A stretch of DNA of 64,000 bases from Euptelea pleiosperma (GCA_035048495.1 CM068546.1:13708435-13772434); one strand, 5' to 3'; counted from the first letter of the stretch, positions 47,801 to 60,475 are shown. Translations and numbers: made by a program. The notes: generated by a model not told the origin, from the sequence alone.

Positions 47801-49533
47801 GATGGTGTAATACCCTAAACCTTTGGTCAAGGATATTAGCATAAATCATCATTAGGGGGGTAACTTAGTCATTTCGATAATGCTTACAATTCTTTATTTT
47901 GTTACATTGTGTGATTGACATTTAACAAAACTTGCATAACTTAGATGAGAACTCTTATATCATGTCACGTATGAACTTCTCAAACACTTGACACCCATAA
48001 ACGAGCAATTGCATGCTTACATGCACAAGTACACACATTAATGTTGGATCACTCTTGATAACTACTAATAACGAACTCGATGTATTAGGAGCATAATGAA
48101 CTCTCAGACGTGGGACCCATAAATGTCTAATTCACTTATATTAACCACATTTTGAATAATCCATGATTGGTGGGCCGCAATGAATAATTAAACATCTTGT
48201 GTAGACAATTCAGACATTAGGGACTCACTTACAATAATCTAGATAATTGAGGGAATTTGTACAACGGACATAACACATTAACTACGCTCAATCGGACATT
48301 AATTAGATAATTAGGATAATGTCATATGGACCTAAGGTGTAAATATGACATGGTACACCCTACCGTTCACAATTACTTTAGTACAAAGTCTTATATATTA
48401 TATATTAATGGCACATTTGTAAAATTCTATGAAAAGGGTGATAACATTATACATATAAGGTTATTAATTTTAAAGTTGGACATGTGTCACCATGGGCCAC
48501 ACATCCACATATCCACGCTTGGTGAGGTTTGGTTGGAATCTCAAGTGGTGATCCACTTTGGAAAATCAATGAACTTTATAACAAAAACTATAAAAAAAAA
48601 TAATTTTCTTTAATACCTTGGCTGGACACATACCTCCCATGGGCAGCACGTCTCCATATTTTCAAGATTATGGGAGGGCCGACTAGACTCTCAAAGTTGA
48701 CACCTATTAGTGTGAGTTGACAAGGAAATATTTTAAAAGAAAAATAAAGAGGAAGCAAGTCAAAAATGTAAAGTTAGTTAGCATAGGAAACTAAATTATA
48801 AGAAATAAGAGAATGGAGTTTCCAGATAATTAGGAAATTAGGGAACTTTTAAAAACAAAAAAATTAGAAACATGGAGATTTCTTACATAAAATAATACAG
48901 TTTTCTGGTTTGGTCATGTGCCTTCCATGGACAACACGTCCACACATTTACTAATATTAGGAAGTTAATCTAATTTGGAAACACTTGTAAACCAAATCAG
49001 CAACTACTTTTCCTAGCCTTCATAGAATTGTTGACATAGTGGGACCCACAAATCTTGCAACCCATATAACTCTCATGAAAATAATATCGATATACCAAAA
49101 CACAACTGTTGTCTTTTGGCACATAAGTGACGGCTGAGATCGACCCGCATCCAACGGTTGACATTTTCTCCCACTTCTCCATTTAGAAAGTTGTTGAACA
49201 TTGAATGTTGCACTTTTGAATTGGAGATTTAAATGTGTTTTCTATTTTTGTTGAGTTTTATTAAAACAGAAAGATGTAGGAATAATGGATTTTATGAAGA
49301 CGATAAAAACGTGGATTTACAAAAGGAAAATATTGGAGAATATAAATCTATTTATTAAGAAAAAAGAAGTGAAAATATTTTTTGAAAGGAAAGTTTTAAC
49401 TAAAAGAGTATTGGACGGTGTCGTTTGAAAAGAAAATGATGTATTGGACAAAAGCTTATTGGGACGTATCCATTCAATGCCCATCCTACTGCTTCTCTTA
49501 GCAACATGTTCTTTTCTTCGGCTAATTGTCCAG
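47801..49533. other. AT-rich region, possible LTR start, no gene
   Basis: TGTAATACCCTAAACC near 47806 resembles the start of a Gypsy LTR, but no TSD-flanked end was found. ATGGGCAGCACGTCTCCA near 48,640 and ATGGACAACACGTCCACA near 48,933 are two diverged copies of one short segment. Confidence 0.35.
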
Positions 49534-52365
49534 TGAAATTAAGGTTTTTCCACGTCGTTGGTTACGGAAACCCTAAAGTTCAACAATATTTGTAATTTCT
49601 CCGATTTGGTTCACTTAATCTGTAAAAATGCAGATTTGCACAGTGGCTCGTGTCGGGTATCGTCAACACTCGGGGTTAGCGCAAATAAAGAACAAATTAA
49701 AGAAATTTCGCTTAAAATATGGAAGGGTGAGAAAGATGGATATCGGGATTAAAATCTGATTTTGTATTTGAGATCAATTCTTAAATCAAATAACTTCAAA
49801 GAAAATAAATAAATCAAATCCAAATATATGAAATAACAAAATCTTAATTCATTAAATAACTCAAAACATCCGTACAGAGATTAATTTCAATAAAGCAATT
49901 CTACACTAGAAAGCTAGTAAGAGAGAGAGAAATAAAAGTAGAGAGAGAAAGTAGCAAAAAAAATGAGTTTAGAGAGAGAGAATAGGTGTTAGAGAGAAAA
50001 TAAGATTTTAGAAAAAGAAATCAATAGAAGAGAGAGAAACTAAAGTTCGGATATGGAAATTCTAGAGAGAGAAAGGAGAGGAAGAAGAAAGGAGTACCTT
50101 AGGAGCACTTACCGGAATGGTCGGAGATTATTGCATGTGAGGGCAGTGAGGTGGAGTGCATGCATGTAATGGTATGATTTAGCTTGTGGAGGAGGATGCA
50201 GCACTGTTTAGTGCACCGAGGCAGCAAGGTGGACCGGCTTGAAGGCGAGCTGTTGCAAGTCCTTGGGAGAAGAAGGTGGCGACTTGAAGACTAGCAAGCG
50301 TGAGGTGCTGGAGGAGGATCTAGCCGATGTTAGGTGCAGCGTGAAAACTACAGCAACGGCTTGGAGTTGTACTCCAAGAGAGCGGATCTGAGTCTCTATA
50401 GAGTTCTGACTCGTGGAGTTGCAGGTGCAACTTGAAGAAGGAATTGTGGATTGCTGGTGGAGAATGAATGGTGGTGAGTGTTGGATCTGCAGGCTTGATG
50501 AAGGGCGTGGATTCACTGTGAAAATCCACATGGTGGTTGCCAACTGTGGTTAAAACGGTGGTTGTTGCTGGTTTGGGGAACCTGCAAGTGTGCACGTGGT
50601 GGTTGAAGATGAGATGGTGAACGGAGACTGGAGGTGTGGCAGTGAGGTAGATCTCTTCAAGCTCAGTCTGCTCTCTTGCAAAACGTTGGAAAGGTTTTGC
50701 AATGACGTGGTGGAGATGAAGAGATCGTGAGTTGCTGGATGAGCAACACAGTTGAAAGTTACCAGTGACCTGCAACTCAAGATTACGCCGGAGAAGATGA
50801 ACTAGTCCGGTCAGTGGAGAGGAAAGTAGTAGACCGTTGGCTTGCTGGGGTGGTTCAGGCTGCTGCTGGAGATCTGGAGTTGTAGGTTGGGATGCAGCCC
50901 GAAGTTGAGAGAAGATAATTGTCGTGAAGACGAACCAGTGAATGATCACTTGCAGGTCTGACCAAGAGGTTGGAGAAACAACCGGATATTGTTGCAACCG
51001 GCAAGGGGAGTACAACTCAGCAAAGTTGCAACCAGTTGCAGGCTTCGTGGGTGACACGGTTGTAGGTGTGCAAACGTTGATGGAGGAAGATCAAACCGTG
51101 GAGAGTTGCAGAGTGGTGGACGGAGAGAAGAAGCTCAGAAACGTTGCTGATTCGGCCATGACATTGCAGATCTGCTAGTTGGGCAGCAACGAAAGGAGGA
51201 GCTTGGGTTTGCTTGTGAGGAACGCACCAGTGATGAGTAGTAAAGAAGATGGCAATGTGAGCTTGCTGTTAGAGAAGTTGCAAAGGATTTGCAACAGGGC
51301 AGCAAGGAGGATAGGTGTGGAGAGAAGCCCCAGGCTCCTCTAGTTGCTAGAGGGATAGAAAGAGTAAAGAATAAGGGAAGAATGGGGTTTGAGAAACCTA
51401 AAGGATTAGGATTTTTAGAAGGGGGAAGGAACCGTGGCTGCAAGTGAGCAGCGTGGTGACTTGTGGATTCTCGCCGGAGAAGACGAACCAGTCCGGCCAA
51501 GAAGGTGGCCGGAGAAGAAGAAGAAGAGGAGGAAGAAGAAAAGGAAAAAGAGAAGGGGGAAGGGAACCAACCAAGCCAAAAGAGATCCTAGATCTCTTAT
51601 AGGTTTGATTTATGTGGTCTAAAAATGGGAACCGTTGGATCTCAAGAGATCTAATGGTTGGGAATATGTTACTAAGGATAGAGAGATGGGGGAGAGAAGA
51701 ATCGGTCAAGCGAGACCGATTCTCTCTTCTATTGTATGTGAGCATGGGCATGGGGCATGGGTCATGGGCTTGGATCATGGGCCAAAATAGATAGAGAGAG
51801 AAATAGGAGAGAGGTGAGAGAAAAATACAAAAATAATAACATTGGAGGGTTTTGAACCTTGGTCTTCTTTATTCTCTCTCGTCCGCTCCACCAATAAGTC
51901 AAACTTATCCCTTGATGTCAATTGGTGTGGCCTTTAACACCTAAGTCCTTATCTTGGTCTCCAGCTATTCTTATCTCCCTTAGTCCTTATTCTAGCTCTA
52001 CGATCCTCTAGCTTTGCCCGTACATGTCTTCTATCTTTTTATCATAGCCTGCTGACTCTTTAAGCTTTGTTAGAAGTCTTCTGTAGTTGATAGTGGGCCC
52101 ACCCGTCAGCCCTCGAGAATCGTCTGGTAGGGTCTCCTGCAAGTGAAAAAGCGCGTAATGAGATTCAACTAAAACGGCTTGATACTGGATTATCCGAAAT
52201 GCGTATATTTCATGCAAATAGTTGATTTTCGTTTAAAGAATGCGTTCTACGCAATGAAAGAAACTCTTACATGCAAAAGTCAACGAAAGGACAAGTTTTA
52301 CGTAGGAGAATGCGACATCACTATAAGGATAATGGCTTAAAATAAGCACTTTTGAGCGAATATCA
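49534..52365 (-). mobile_element. Solo LTR of the Athila-like family, 2.8 kb, second copy
   Basis: Plus-strand ends are TGAAATTAAGGTTTTTCCAC and TTTTGAGCGAATATCA, equivalent to the ends of 30075-32852. A perfect TSD, TCCAG, is present at 49529-49533 and 52366-52370. Conserved terminal blocks include GTCGTTGGTTACGGAAACCC (49554) and GTGGCTCGTGTCGGGTATCG (49642). The interior has diverged strongly from the other two copies, suggesting an older insertion or another subfamily. Open frames in the central part have no family match. A hairpin CTTGGAGT/ACTCCAAG lies at 50360-50378. Confidence 0.9.
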
Positions 52366-52370
52366 TCCAG

Positions 52371-52447
52371 CCTGCACAGCTCTCAAACACGGTCTGGACT
52401 TGAAAGTTGAAACTTCACTTTGGATCACATGTGCTACCACCCCCACC

Positions 52448-52489
<42 letters not shown>

Positions 52490-53900
52490 ATTGTAACATT
52501 TGGATCTATAAGATTGATCTGCTTGTCAAAAGAATATTTGGTAGATGAAAAAGCTAGCTTGGTTGGGATGATGTTATATAACCACCCAATCAATATTTTT
52601 TTTATAATTAGGGATGATCCTGATCAAGCTAAATATGCAGGTATCAATCCAAAGATTGAGCCACGTATAGTCGGTGGTTTAGTTCATTAAAGATGATCAC
52701 CGTAGGTTGAGCCACGTGGTACATTCTTAAAGACATCTGACCGTATGATTGTTTGGCACCATTTGATTAGAATCTTTCATGCCTTTTTGTAACCGTAGGG
52801 TTTTGACCATTATATGGGTTACTCAATGGGACCGTAGGAAATAAGTCACCCAAGATCAACTATTAAGATCTGTCCTTATGATAGAATCAAATGACTGAGA
52901 TGGATTGTTTAATAACCTTCCAATATGGCTTATTCCAGTCGTTCTATTGTGCAAATGATCTCTGATCACGATCAATGGTCTAGATTTAATCAAATCTAAA
53001 TCAATGGACAACCGGAGATCAGATATTAGTGCTTGCATAGATTAGGTTAGTGATATTTGACCATTGATTCATGCATCTTTCATTAGGCAATATCTAAATG
53101 TTGGATTCAAACTTTTCTGGGTACTCAAATCTAGCAGCTAGAAATTACCAATCAGGCACCTACATGTAGATCCCACTCCCTAACATGTGGCACGTTACAT
53201 TTGGCCCGCCTTTGTAGACCTACGCACCAAAACTCAAACTGATGGTTGATTTATGGCCATTGATTCATGCATCTTGAAAGAGCCGATATTTAGATGTTGG
53301 ATTTTAACATTTTTTGGGTACTCAAATCCAGTAGTTAGAAATCACCAATCGGGTTGATTTTTGTGTACATGTTCCAAGAAGAGTTGGGGTCAAACATTAA
53401 ATGCTCAATGGGACTGAAAAAGTGCACACGTCCCTGGAGCCATCTAGCACACTTTTAGAGGGGCATACAAACCAAAAATCAACTTGATCTGACTTTAAGC
53501 ATTGGATTGGAGTCATTTTCATGAGTTGATTTTAACCCCGTAGAAATTTGAGCATTATTGACCATTATTGGGGTACAAGGATCCAAAGGTTTAAAATCAT
53601 TTGCATGAGTTGATTTTTATTAATGGAAATCAGGCTGACTTCCTACCATGGGCCAAACATCCATAATCACTAGGGATGGGCTAGATATCCATACAATTAG
53701 TGTCTACTAGCCCCTACAAATCAGTTGGCCTAATGAATGACTTTTGGCCTGATATTGATGATCGTACCACTGATCGTATGGATGTTTGGAATCATCAGTT
53801 ATGCAAACTCACCATCGGGGAGTGCCAATAGCACGGGTCATCCCCTAGTTGATTAATAATTAAAGAGCCAACATACGCCACTTTTTGGAGAAAGAATTGA
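52371..53900. other. MITE-fragment region without genes
   Basis: Apart from the CT run, this holds several pieces of the foldback MITE family, for example GAGCCACGTGGTAC near 52,711, ACCAAAAATCAAC near 53,471 and GGATTGGAGTCATTTTCATG near 53,503, repeated with substitutions. No complete element with both ends could be drawn and no gene was seen. Confidence 0.5.
52449..52489. repeat. CT microsatellite
   Basis: About 20 CT units with one interruption (TTT), directly after CCCCACC. Confidence 0.95.
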
Positions 53901-55690
53901 TCAACTTTTAAATCCTTTAATAGAATCATTCCTCAATTGTGGACCCCACCTCTAGCAACAAAACCTTAGACATTTATAGCTTAGAGTTATATTTTCAAAC
54001 CACACCAAAAACCCTATAGGAGAAATCATTGGGGAGAGAGAGAGATAGAGGGGGAGGAGAAACCACCTCAATTATAGAAGAAGAGAAGAACTTTGAAACT
54101 CTAGAAAACCATCGTACTTTGTCCGTTTACTCTCGAGTCTGAAGACAAAGTTGTTGCTTGGATCTCGAAGTACGATATACTTGAAGGAGAACCCCACCCG
54201 ACAACATTCGGAGGAAACAAGACATCAGATTTCCATCTCTCAAATCTAAGAAAAGTAAAAATCGAGGTAGGTAAACCTACATAATGAACACGATCTCCGA
54301 TCCCTATAATGTAGAGATGCATATCATTATAATTAAAGTGTAATCGTTTAGAAATAAATATTAGCAAGAAAGGCCTGGAGAGCCTTTGGGTTAAAAAACC
54401 CGAACCCCTGCAGAAGAGCTCTCGGCCGAGCTACTCCCGATGTGGAAGGAGAAGGAGACCCCAATGATTGGGTTGTAGTTCGAGCATTGCATATTTTCAT
54501 ATTTAGTCATCATGATCATCTCTGTTATTTTACTGTTAAATGTCTTGCATGATATATGTATGCAATTTAAATGTGAGAAAGCATGACATATTAAATCAAG
54601 TTTTTATAAGATGTGTACTGTGGTTCTACTGAGCGTTAGCTCACAGCGATTACCGATTTATAGATTTTGTGGAGGAAGAGTCGATAGAGGAAAGTAAGAC
54701 TTAGGAAGAGGAATTTGGGATCGAGGCGACGAATGAAGGGCTAGCAGATGGAGAGGATGATTTGGAGGGTGTTTATATACCAAATTCATCCTTATGAACT
54801 TCGTTCTCTTCTATTTTCATTGATGTGGATGACACTTGGGTCCTCTCATAGTTGTACATGCTTTATTGAGTTCTTGAGACTATTATTTATTTCGGTTGTT
54901 TCATTTAAATATTGGACATGGCAGTACTTTGATATTTTTCGGATAGTTTTTATTAGTTGAATAATATGTCATATCGATGCTCATTACGTTTAAAACGCTG
55001 TAAAATTTTCATAAAGATTGAATGAGAAACGACACATAAAATATCAGCCCAAAACAATAAAATCATTAAAACTTAAAATGGACAGATTCTATTTCGTTGC
55101 CTTACAGTGCATTTTCCGCTAGGAAGATAATAGAACCGGACCTTCGAAAAAATAGATAAATCGAAGCTCGTTCTGTCAGCTTTCCAAACATATAAAATGC
55201 GTTGTGAGATTCGATCTGTATTGTTACCTATATCAAATCTGTCTAGACCTGCGTTCCAACTTACAACACCTATTTGAACCACTAAACGGCAGAATCTGGC
55301 TTTAGGCTGAACTGAAACAACGACGCTCTTTCTATTAGTTTTTCAGAAATGTAAAGTGCGTCATCTGATTCAATTTGTGATGTCCTAGGCGGCCAAATCA
55401 CTAAACATATGCAAAACCAGTCTAGTTTTGTTTTCATACTTAAGACACATTTTTTCACCTAGTAACTTGTAGAATCTGACATTGGACAAAATAGGAAAAT
55501 CGGAGCTTATTGAATTAGCTTTCCAACAATGATCCATCCCAATTTGGTAAGATCAGGGTATTAGTTGATTTTTTCAAGTCTAATGACTCAGTCGATTCTG
55601 ACCTACTCACAGTAAATTGACCGTGTAGATCAGCCTCGATTGAACCATTAATGTTTAAATTCATTTATATGAACCAACTAGGAATTAAAA
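53901..55690 (+). other. LTR-like remnant
   Basis: CTACTGAGCGTTAGCTCACAG near 54,630 and a downstream block with three loose repeats of an AGAATCTG ... GCTTTCCAA pattern (about 55,120-55,540) resemble the U3/U5 organisation of long Gypsy LTRs; similar motifs occur inside 36,470-36,620. No ends or TSD were found. The orientation is a guess. Confidence 0.35.
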
Positions 55691-56389
55691 GCCCGTGCTA
55701 AGCACTGGCACAATAAATATAGATTATTACATAAAAAAAGTATTTTGATTTTTTCAAAAAAGTATCTTACAAAAAAAAAAATAGTTTGATTATTATTGAT
55801 TTCTAACCTTTTTATACATCCGGGTCGTTAAGAGTATGCGACATGGGTAATACATTATTGACGAACTCTATCATCAAAGATTTACTCCAAAGTCGTGCTA
55901 TCCCACGGATTATCTCACAAAAAATATCTATTGAGGTTATTGACCTTTGGATTCAAGATTAGACTTTAGAAATTGCAAGCTAACATATCACATTACCTCC
56001 CCAAACAACATTACTAAAACAGCATTAATCATACAACCATCCATTTTTAAAATGTCTATCATTCCCTTTATACTTCCATATAAAACTCTTCTCCACACTT
56101 GGGTGCAACCCCAATAATGAATTTCAAGTCAAATAAGGCAAATATCTCCTCGTAGGATACTATCTTTTTTAAATATTTCAACAGAAGTTTGTCACTTAAA
56201 AAAGCGAATATGGATGAGTTATGAAAACATTGCAGAATGGTGAAAGGTGTAGATTGCGGAGAATAAAAGAGAAGACATAGGAGTAGGGAATGAGAATTTA
56301 AAGGAAGTTGAATGTTATTGGAAACGTACATGGTTGCTAAATAAAAATGAAGACATGAAAAGAGGCTGATGGAGTTTGAAGCGTTTTAA

Positions 56390-56690
56390 AAGCTTTGGGA
56401 AGATGAGACATTTTTGCAAAGAGGAAATAATGATTGTTGAAAGAGAAAACTAAGAATAAATTAATAAATTTAATTAAGATAGAGAGAAACGGGTATGAAT
56501 AGGAATGCTATTGGAAAGAGAATACAAATGAGATAAAAAGCTTTGGGAAGATGAGACATTTTTAGAAAGAGTAAATAATGACTTTTGAAATAGGAAACTA
56601 AAAATAAATTAGAAATTTTAATTGGGATAGAGAGAGATGGGTATGAATTGGAAACAAAGAGTAATAACTTTTGGTTATCCCATTGCATAT
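56390..56690. repeat. 148-bp tandem duplication
   Basis: AGCTTTGGGAAGATGAGACA starts at 56391 and again at 56539, and the following ~140 bp stay similar (AATAATGA, AATAAATTA, GATAGAGAGA, GGGTATGAAT). Two copies. Confidence 0.9.
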
Positions 56691-57834
56691 TAATGTTATT
56701 AGAATTTTTTTATTAATAAATTTTAAACCGTGGGATGCATTTTGGGAAACAAAGAGCTTGGTTTTAAAATTCTGAAATACCCATAAAAGTTTCATCCATA
56801 ATTCAAAGCGGCGAAGGGTATTTTTAAAAAACCTATGAAAAAAAAGAGAGAGCACCATGTTAGCAGGGCTCTGCTTTAGCATAGATAATATATATATATA
56901 ATATATTATTTTTTTATTGTGATAAGTGGCCATGAAGTTAATTGATGTACTGAGTGTCACTTGGAATTTGGGGATAGTTGTATCAAAATTCTGATTAAAA
57001 ATATACTTCAATCCATTTCCAGGACTTGATTATATTTGGGGTAGATATATCCATTCCATTTTTTGATTGGTATGCTTCAACGTGAACACATTTTTATTGA
57101 TTAAGCAAAATATGTATACATCTGATATAAAATAAAAGCACATACCCTTAAAAAAAATTAAAATAGAAGCACCTGTTGCATAAAAAAAATTCACTATTTT
57201 GCAAATATGCAAAAACAACAATGTAAACCTTGAATCAATCAGGTACAATTATTTTTTAAACTCTAATTAACACATGATAATTCATGATTGCCAATGGATT
57301 TTTAACTTATAGGATTTCGGACCGTGGACATCTTCCAATATGTTGGTTTGATTACCAATGTATCTGTTACAACGTGATACATGTAGATAAACAACGAAGA
57401 GAGTTGAAGTCATTCGATTCTTTGCAAAGTGTAGTGTGCATATAAAAAGGAGAGGGGAATTTGTTAATTTGTTGGTTTTCTTCCGATAAGTAAAAAAGAA
57501 TGAGATGAACTAAAGTAATAGTTTTAACGATAAATATATATAAATAGTTTGGTTGCGAGTAAAAATAATTGTTCATATTGGGCCCACAAAAAAATGTTTT
57601 ATTTATCAATTTTATATGAAATTTGACATATAGGAATGGACAACTCAACAACATATTGATAGATTACCAATTTTACCATGGTCAACGATGATGTTAATCA
57701 ACCACTTTGGACCATTCGATATAGGTCTGCTCCTTTGTTGTTAACAATTTCCCACTACTACGATTACGAAGGCTAAAACCCATGTTCCTAAAAATGCTCT
57801 CCCAAATCACAGGAGTGGTTTCATTGTGATTCAG

Positions 57835-58090
57835 CTAAAGATTCTTGAAATTCTGCATCGGAAGGTAGAAAATGATGGTGAACACATTGACGAATGAGAA
57901 GTTTGTGGAGACAAAGATCTTGGTAATCCCAACCTCCTTAGCTTGATGGACATTTTGAATAGCCCGTAAAATCAAATCGGTCTGCAGAGTAGTCGAGGAT
58001 GTCATTTCCAACAAAGATGGTAGAAATGTATGCCCGAGGGTAGAAGGGGATCTCGTGGTGGTGAAACAAACTCATATTCTTTTTGAGAAA
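57835..58090 (-). pseudogene. Fragment resembling GH17 beta-1,3-glucanase
   Basis: Minus-strand translation gives EIPFYPRAYISTIFVGNDIL and, after a frameshift, AIQNVHQAKEVGITKIFVST followed by FSFVNVFT. The pattern of a YIS..I.VGN strand, a helix with QNVH and a KIFVST strand resembles the middle of plant GH17 glucan endo-1,3-beta-glucosidases. In that family the residue after VGN is normally the catalytic glutamate; here it is aspartate. About 85 codons remain with a shifted frame and no start. I judge it a decayed, possibly transposon-carried gene fragment. Assignment is from memory of the family pattern and is tentative. Confidence 0.45.
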
Positions 58091-58931
58091 CATTTTTGTT
58101 GCTGTATTTTTTTGCTTCCAGGAAATAATACTTATATAAGATATGGGAGTTGAAAAGATTTTAGGTGTAGTGGAGAGATTTTTGAAGTTTTGTAACCGTA
58201 AGAGAGTGAAAGGTTTTGTAACCGTAGATGGAAAATGACATTTGGGAAGATAGATTACAAAGGTTCGGGAATTTAAGACACATTTAAGGAATATATCATT
58301 TATTTGGGGTTGTGGAATTTGAACCATTAAGAGGTTCAGAGGAACAGACATTTTTGGTTTAAGATGAAAGAGGATGTTAAGGGGTGTTTTTGGAAAAAAC
58401 AGTGCAAAAAAGATGGAGAAAGCGCCACCTAAGGAGGGCTGAGCTTTAGTATAGATAATAGATAGATGAGTAATAGGTTAATTTCAGATACCACTTTTAA
58501 TTAAGTTAATTATTTAATTATTAATGCTTCCGCTTAGTTTAATGATGTACGCTTAGACTTAATACCTTAATGGGCTTGAAAGGTAGATCATAGATAATCG
58601 ATCCACTTATTATGTTAGATTGGCTTCATAGACAATCTTATCCTCATGTCAAGTTTCGGGAGTAGGTCGATCGATGAATAATTGGGTCGGTTCCAGGTGC
58701 CCAGATTCGAGGGGTGGCAGGTGGTAATTTCTGTCCCCGACCCATGGGACATGTATTGGAGCGATTTGGATAATGTTTTAGAATAGTTCCAAACATTAGG
58801 AGCAGTCCTATTTTGTTAGGACGACCCAACAATAGTGAGTGCAATGTTTTGAAAATTTTACAATAAAAAATGATTCTTAGAAAGAGGTATTTTTTAGAAT
58901 TGGGATCTTGGGACACCTTTTTCACTAATAA

Positions 58932-59066
58932 TTTCACTCGTGCTCTGGGGTGTGGATTCCGAGAATGCAATGGTGGTTTGCTTTGACAAAAACTGAATGC
59001 CAGCTCAACGCTATCGACCACCGTTGGATTCTCGGAATCCACGCGGGAGACCGTGAGTGAATTATG
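58932..59066. mobile_element. Small hairpin MITE
   Basis: Arms TGGATTCCGAGAATGCAATG (from 58953) and its inverted partner (to 59041) match at 23 of 25 positions, and weaker complementarity extends outward (TTTCACTCG versus TGAGTGAAT). Total about 135 bp. No TSD was confidently defined. Confidence 0.7.
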
Positions 59067-59153
59067 AGTGCAACAAGTTGAGTCCGTGGAGCCCGGTTCT
59101 TTTCTTTAATATAAAGCTCAGCTTGGTCTAAATAAATCTTTGATGACGGTGAC

Positions 59154-59466
59154 GGACCACAGTATGAGCCACGTGCAAATCTCTTAGATATCAATACCAT
59201 ATGTGATGTACGGCCAATCCCTAGGTGGACTTACAGACCAAAAATCAGTCTGATTGATGATTTTTAACTGTTGGATTGGAGTCTTTTCATGGGTTGATTT
59301 TCAACGGTGGGATTGGAGCATTATTTGGGATGTTTATATCCAAAGGTTAGGAATCACAAACCACGCTGATTTTTGGTCCGTAGGTCCTACCTGGGATTGG
59401 CCAAACATCCATACGGTCAGTAGTGTCTAAGAGTGTGCCACGTGGCTTACATTGTGGTCCGTCGAC
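59154..59466. mobile_element. Foldback MITE family I, upstream of the F-box gene
   Basis: Inverted ends GGACCACAGTATGAGCCACG and CGTGGCTTACATTGTGGTCC enclose the family arms (CCAATCCCTAGGTGGAC; GGCCAAACATCCATACGG). It ends about 280 bp before the F-box start codon and carries CCACGTG near 59,170 and GCCACGTGGC near 59,439. Confidence 0.85.
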
Positions 59467-59498
59467 AAATATTTAATCCTTGCGTCCTCGAGTTAATT

Positions 59499-59510
59499 TG
59501 CCACGTGGCA
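59499..59510 (+). promoter_or_regulatory. Palindromic G-box in the F-box gene promoter
   Basis: TGCCACGTGGCA is a perfect 12-bp palindrome with a CACGTG core, a class bound by plant bZIP and bHLH factors. It lies ~235 bp before the start codon, just outside the MITE that carries the same core. Function is inferred. Confidence 0.5.
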
Positions 59511-59689
59511 TACAGCGGAAGCTAGTGGATGTCCGCGTATCTAGTCTCACCGGGCACTGCTATCGTTCCTCCTGCCTTTTCTTTATACAAAACAAAACAC
59601 GGTACAACCGACTCAACTCGAACAAGAAACTTAGCGACGAAGTTTTTATCCTTCTCTCTTTTTCTTTGGTGAAATCCTTTTCTATTCTC

Positions 59690-59697
59690 TATATATA
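59690..59697 (+). promoter_or_regulatory. TATA box of the F-box gene
   Basis: TATATATA lies 48 bp before the ATG, preceded by a CT-rich stretch as in many plant core promoters. The expected transcript start is near 59,720-59,730, leaving a very short 5' leader. Confidence 0.6.
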
Positions 59698-59744
59698 CGG
59701 AGGTTAAGGATCGAGAGAGCACAATATACAGATTACAGAGAAAA

Positions 59745-60029
59745 ATGGAGCAAGAGAACACGGTGGATTTCTACATCTTGCCGGAAGGATGTATCTCTAA
59801 CATCCTCTCCCTCACCTCTCCACGTGATGCGTGTAGATCATCTCTGGTCTCATCCACCTTCAAATCCGCTTCAGATTCACATTACGTCTGGGAGAAATTT
59901 CTGCCGTCTGATTATCAAGAAATCATCTCCAGATCGGTTTCTACTTCTCCGCCGATTCCTTTCTCCTCTAAGAAAGACCTCTATTTCCGTCTCTGCGATA
60001 ATCCTATTCTCATCGACGGGGGTAATAAG
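59745..60029 (+). CDS. F-box protein PP2-B type, exon 1
   Basis: Encodes 95 residues starting MEQENTVDFYILPEGCISNI. An F-box spans about residues 10-50 (ILPEGCISNILSLTSPRDAC), the surface that binds SKP1 in SCF ubiquitin ligases. FLPSDYQEI and LYFRLCDNPILIDGGNK are hallmarks of the plant PHLOEM PROTEIN 2-B subfamily, in which the F-box precedes a PP2-type lectin-like domain. ATG choice: the only in-frame ATG that keeps the F-box intact, close to a TATA box. The exon ends in AAG before GTAATT (phase 0), exactly where the family sequence continues in the segment at 63777. The open frame read past 60029 is intron. No stop or frameshift is seen. The target protein is unknown; PP2-B proteins may recognise glycans. 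Confidence 0.93.
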
Positions 60030-60084
60030 GTAATTTTATCTCCTTCTGCGTCTCCTTTTGTTTCCTTCGCAAAAATCGTTACTC

Positions 60085-60385
60085 AGCGAATAATCTCTGT
60101 GGATGTTTTGCCAATCCCTATGTGGACCTACAAACAAAAAATCTGTCTGCTCAGTGATTTCAAACGTTTTGGATCTTTGTAGTTTGTACCCCAAATTATG
60201 GTCCATAATGCTCAAATTCCCACGGTTAAAATCAACCCATGAAAATAACCTCAATCCAGCGCCTAGAAATCACCAATCATGTTGATTTTTGGTTTGTAGG
60301 AGGTCCACCTAGGGATTAGCCAAACATCCACACGGTCGGTGTCCTCTAAGAATGTGCCACGTGGCTCATTGTAGGCTGTCAACCG
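60085..60385. mobile_element. Foldback MITE family I, partial, in the intron
   Basis: Left arm begins with GGATGTTTTGCCAATCC and right arm ends GCCAAACATCCACACGG, then TGCCACGTGGCTCA near 60,356. The outer left arm is missing. Confidence 0.75.
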
Positions 60386-60475
60386 CTAAGCTGACTGCGG
60401 GCTGTCAGCAAAGTTTTATTCGTCCGCTTGATGATTGACTTATTCTTCTGTTCCACTATCGGGTTCGGCCCACAA

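Larger units (their letters stand above)
55691..58470. repeat. Two related non-autonomous repeat remnants
   Basis: Two segments end in related sequence: GCAGGGCTCTGCTTTAGCAT followed by AGATAATA (about 56,867) and GGAGGGCTGAGCTTTAGTAT followed by AGATAATA (about 58,433). A related start-like motif, GCCCGTGCTAAGCACTGGC, lies at about 55,690. Both segments are AG-rich before their ends. The second includes the GH17-like fragment. The class is unknown; I considered Helitron-type elements but see no standard 5' TC or 3' CTRR ends. Confidence 0.35.

Noticed and set aside
47806..49533. A complete LTR starting TGTAATACCC at 47806
   Set aside because: The flank GATGG does not recur after a plausible CA end within this interval.
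50208..51778. 245-residue minus-strand ORF at 50320-51057 and neighbours
   Set aside because: These are inside the solo LTR at 49534-52365 and match no family. The corresponding parts of the other LTRs are not open.
55691..58470. Helitron
   Set aside because: A 5' TC and 3' CTRR with adjoining hairpin inserted between A and T were not found at the candidate ends.
60030..60182. Extension of the F-box ORF past 60029
   Set aside because: The family sequence stops at GGNK and resumes at 63777. The read-through residues are MITE sequence and a GT donor is in place.
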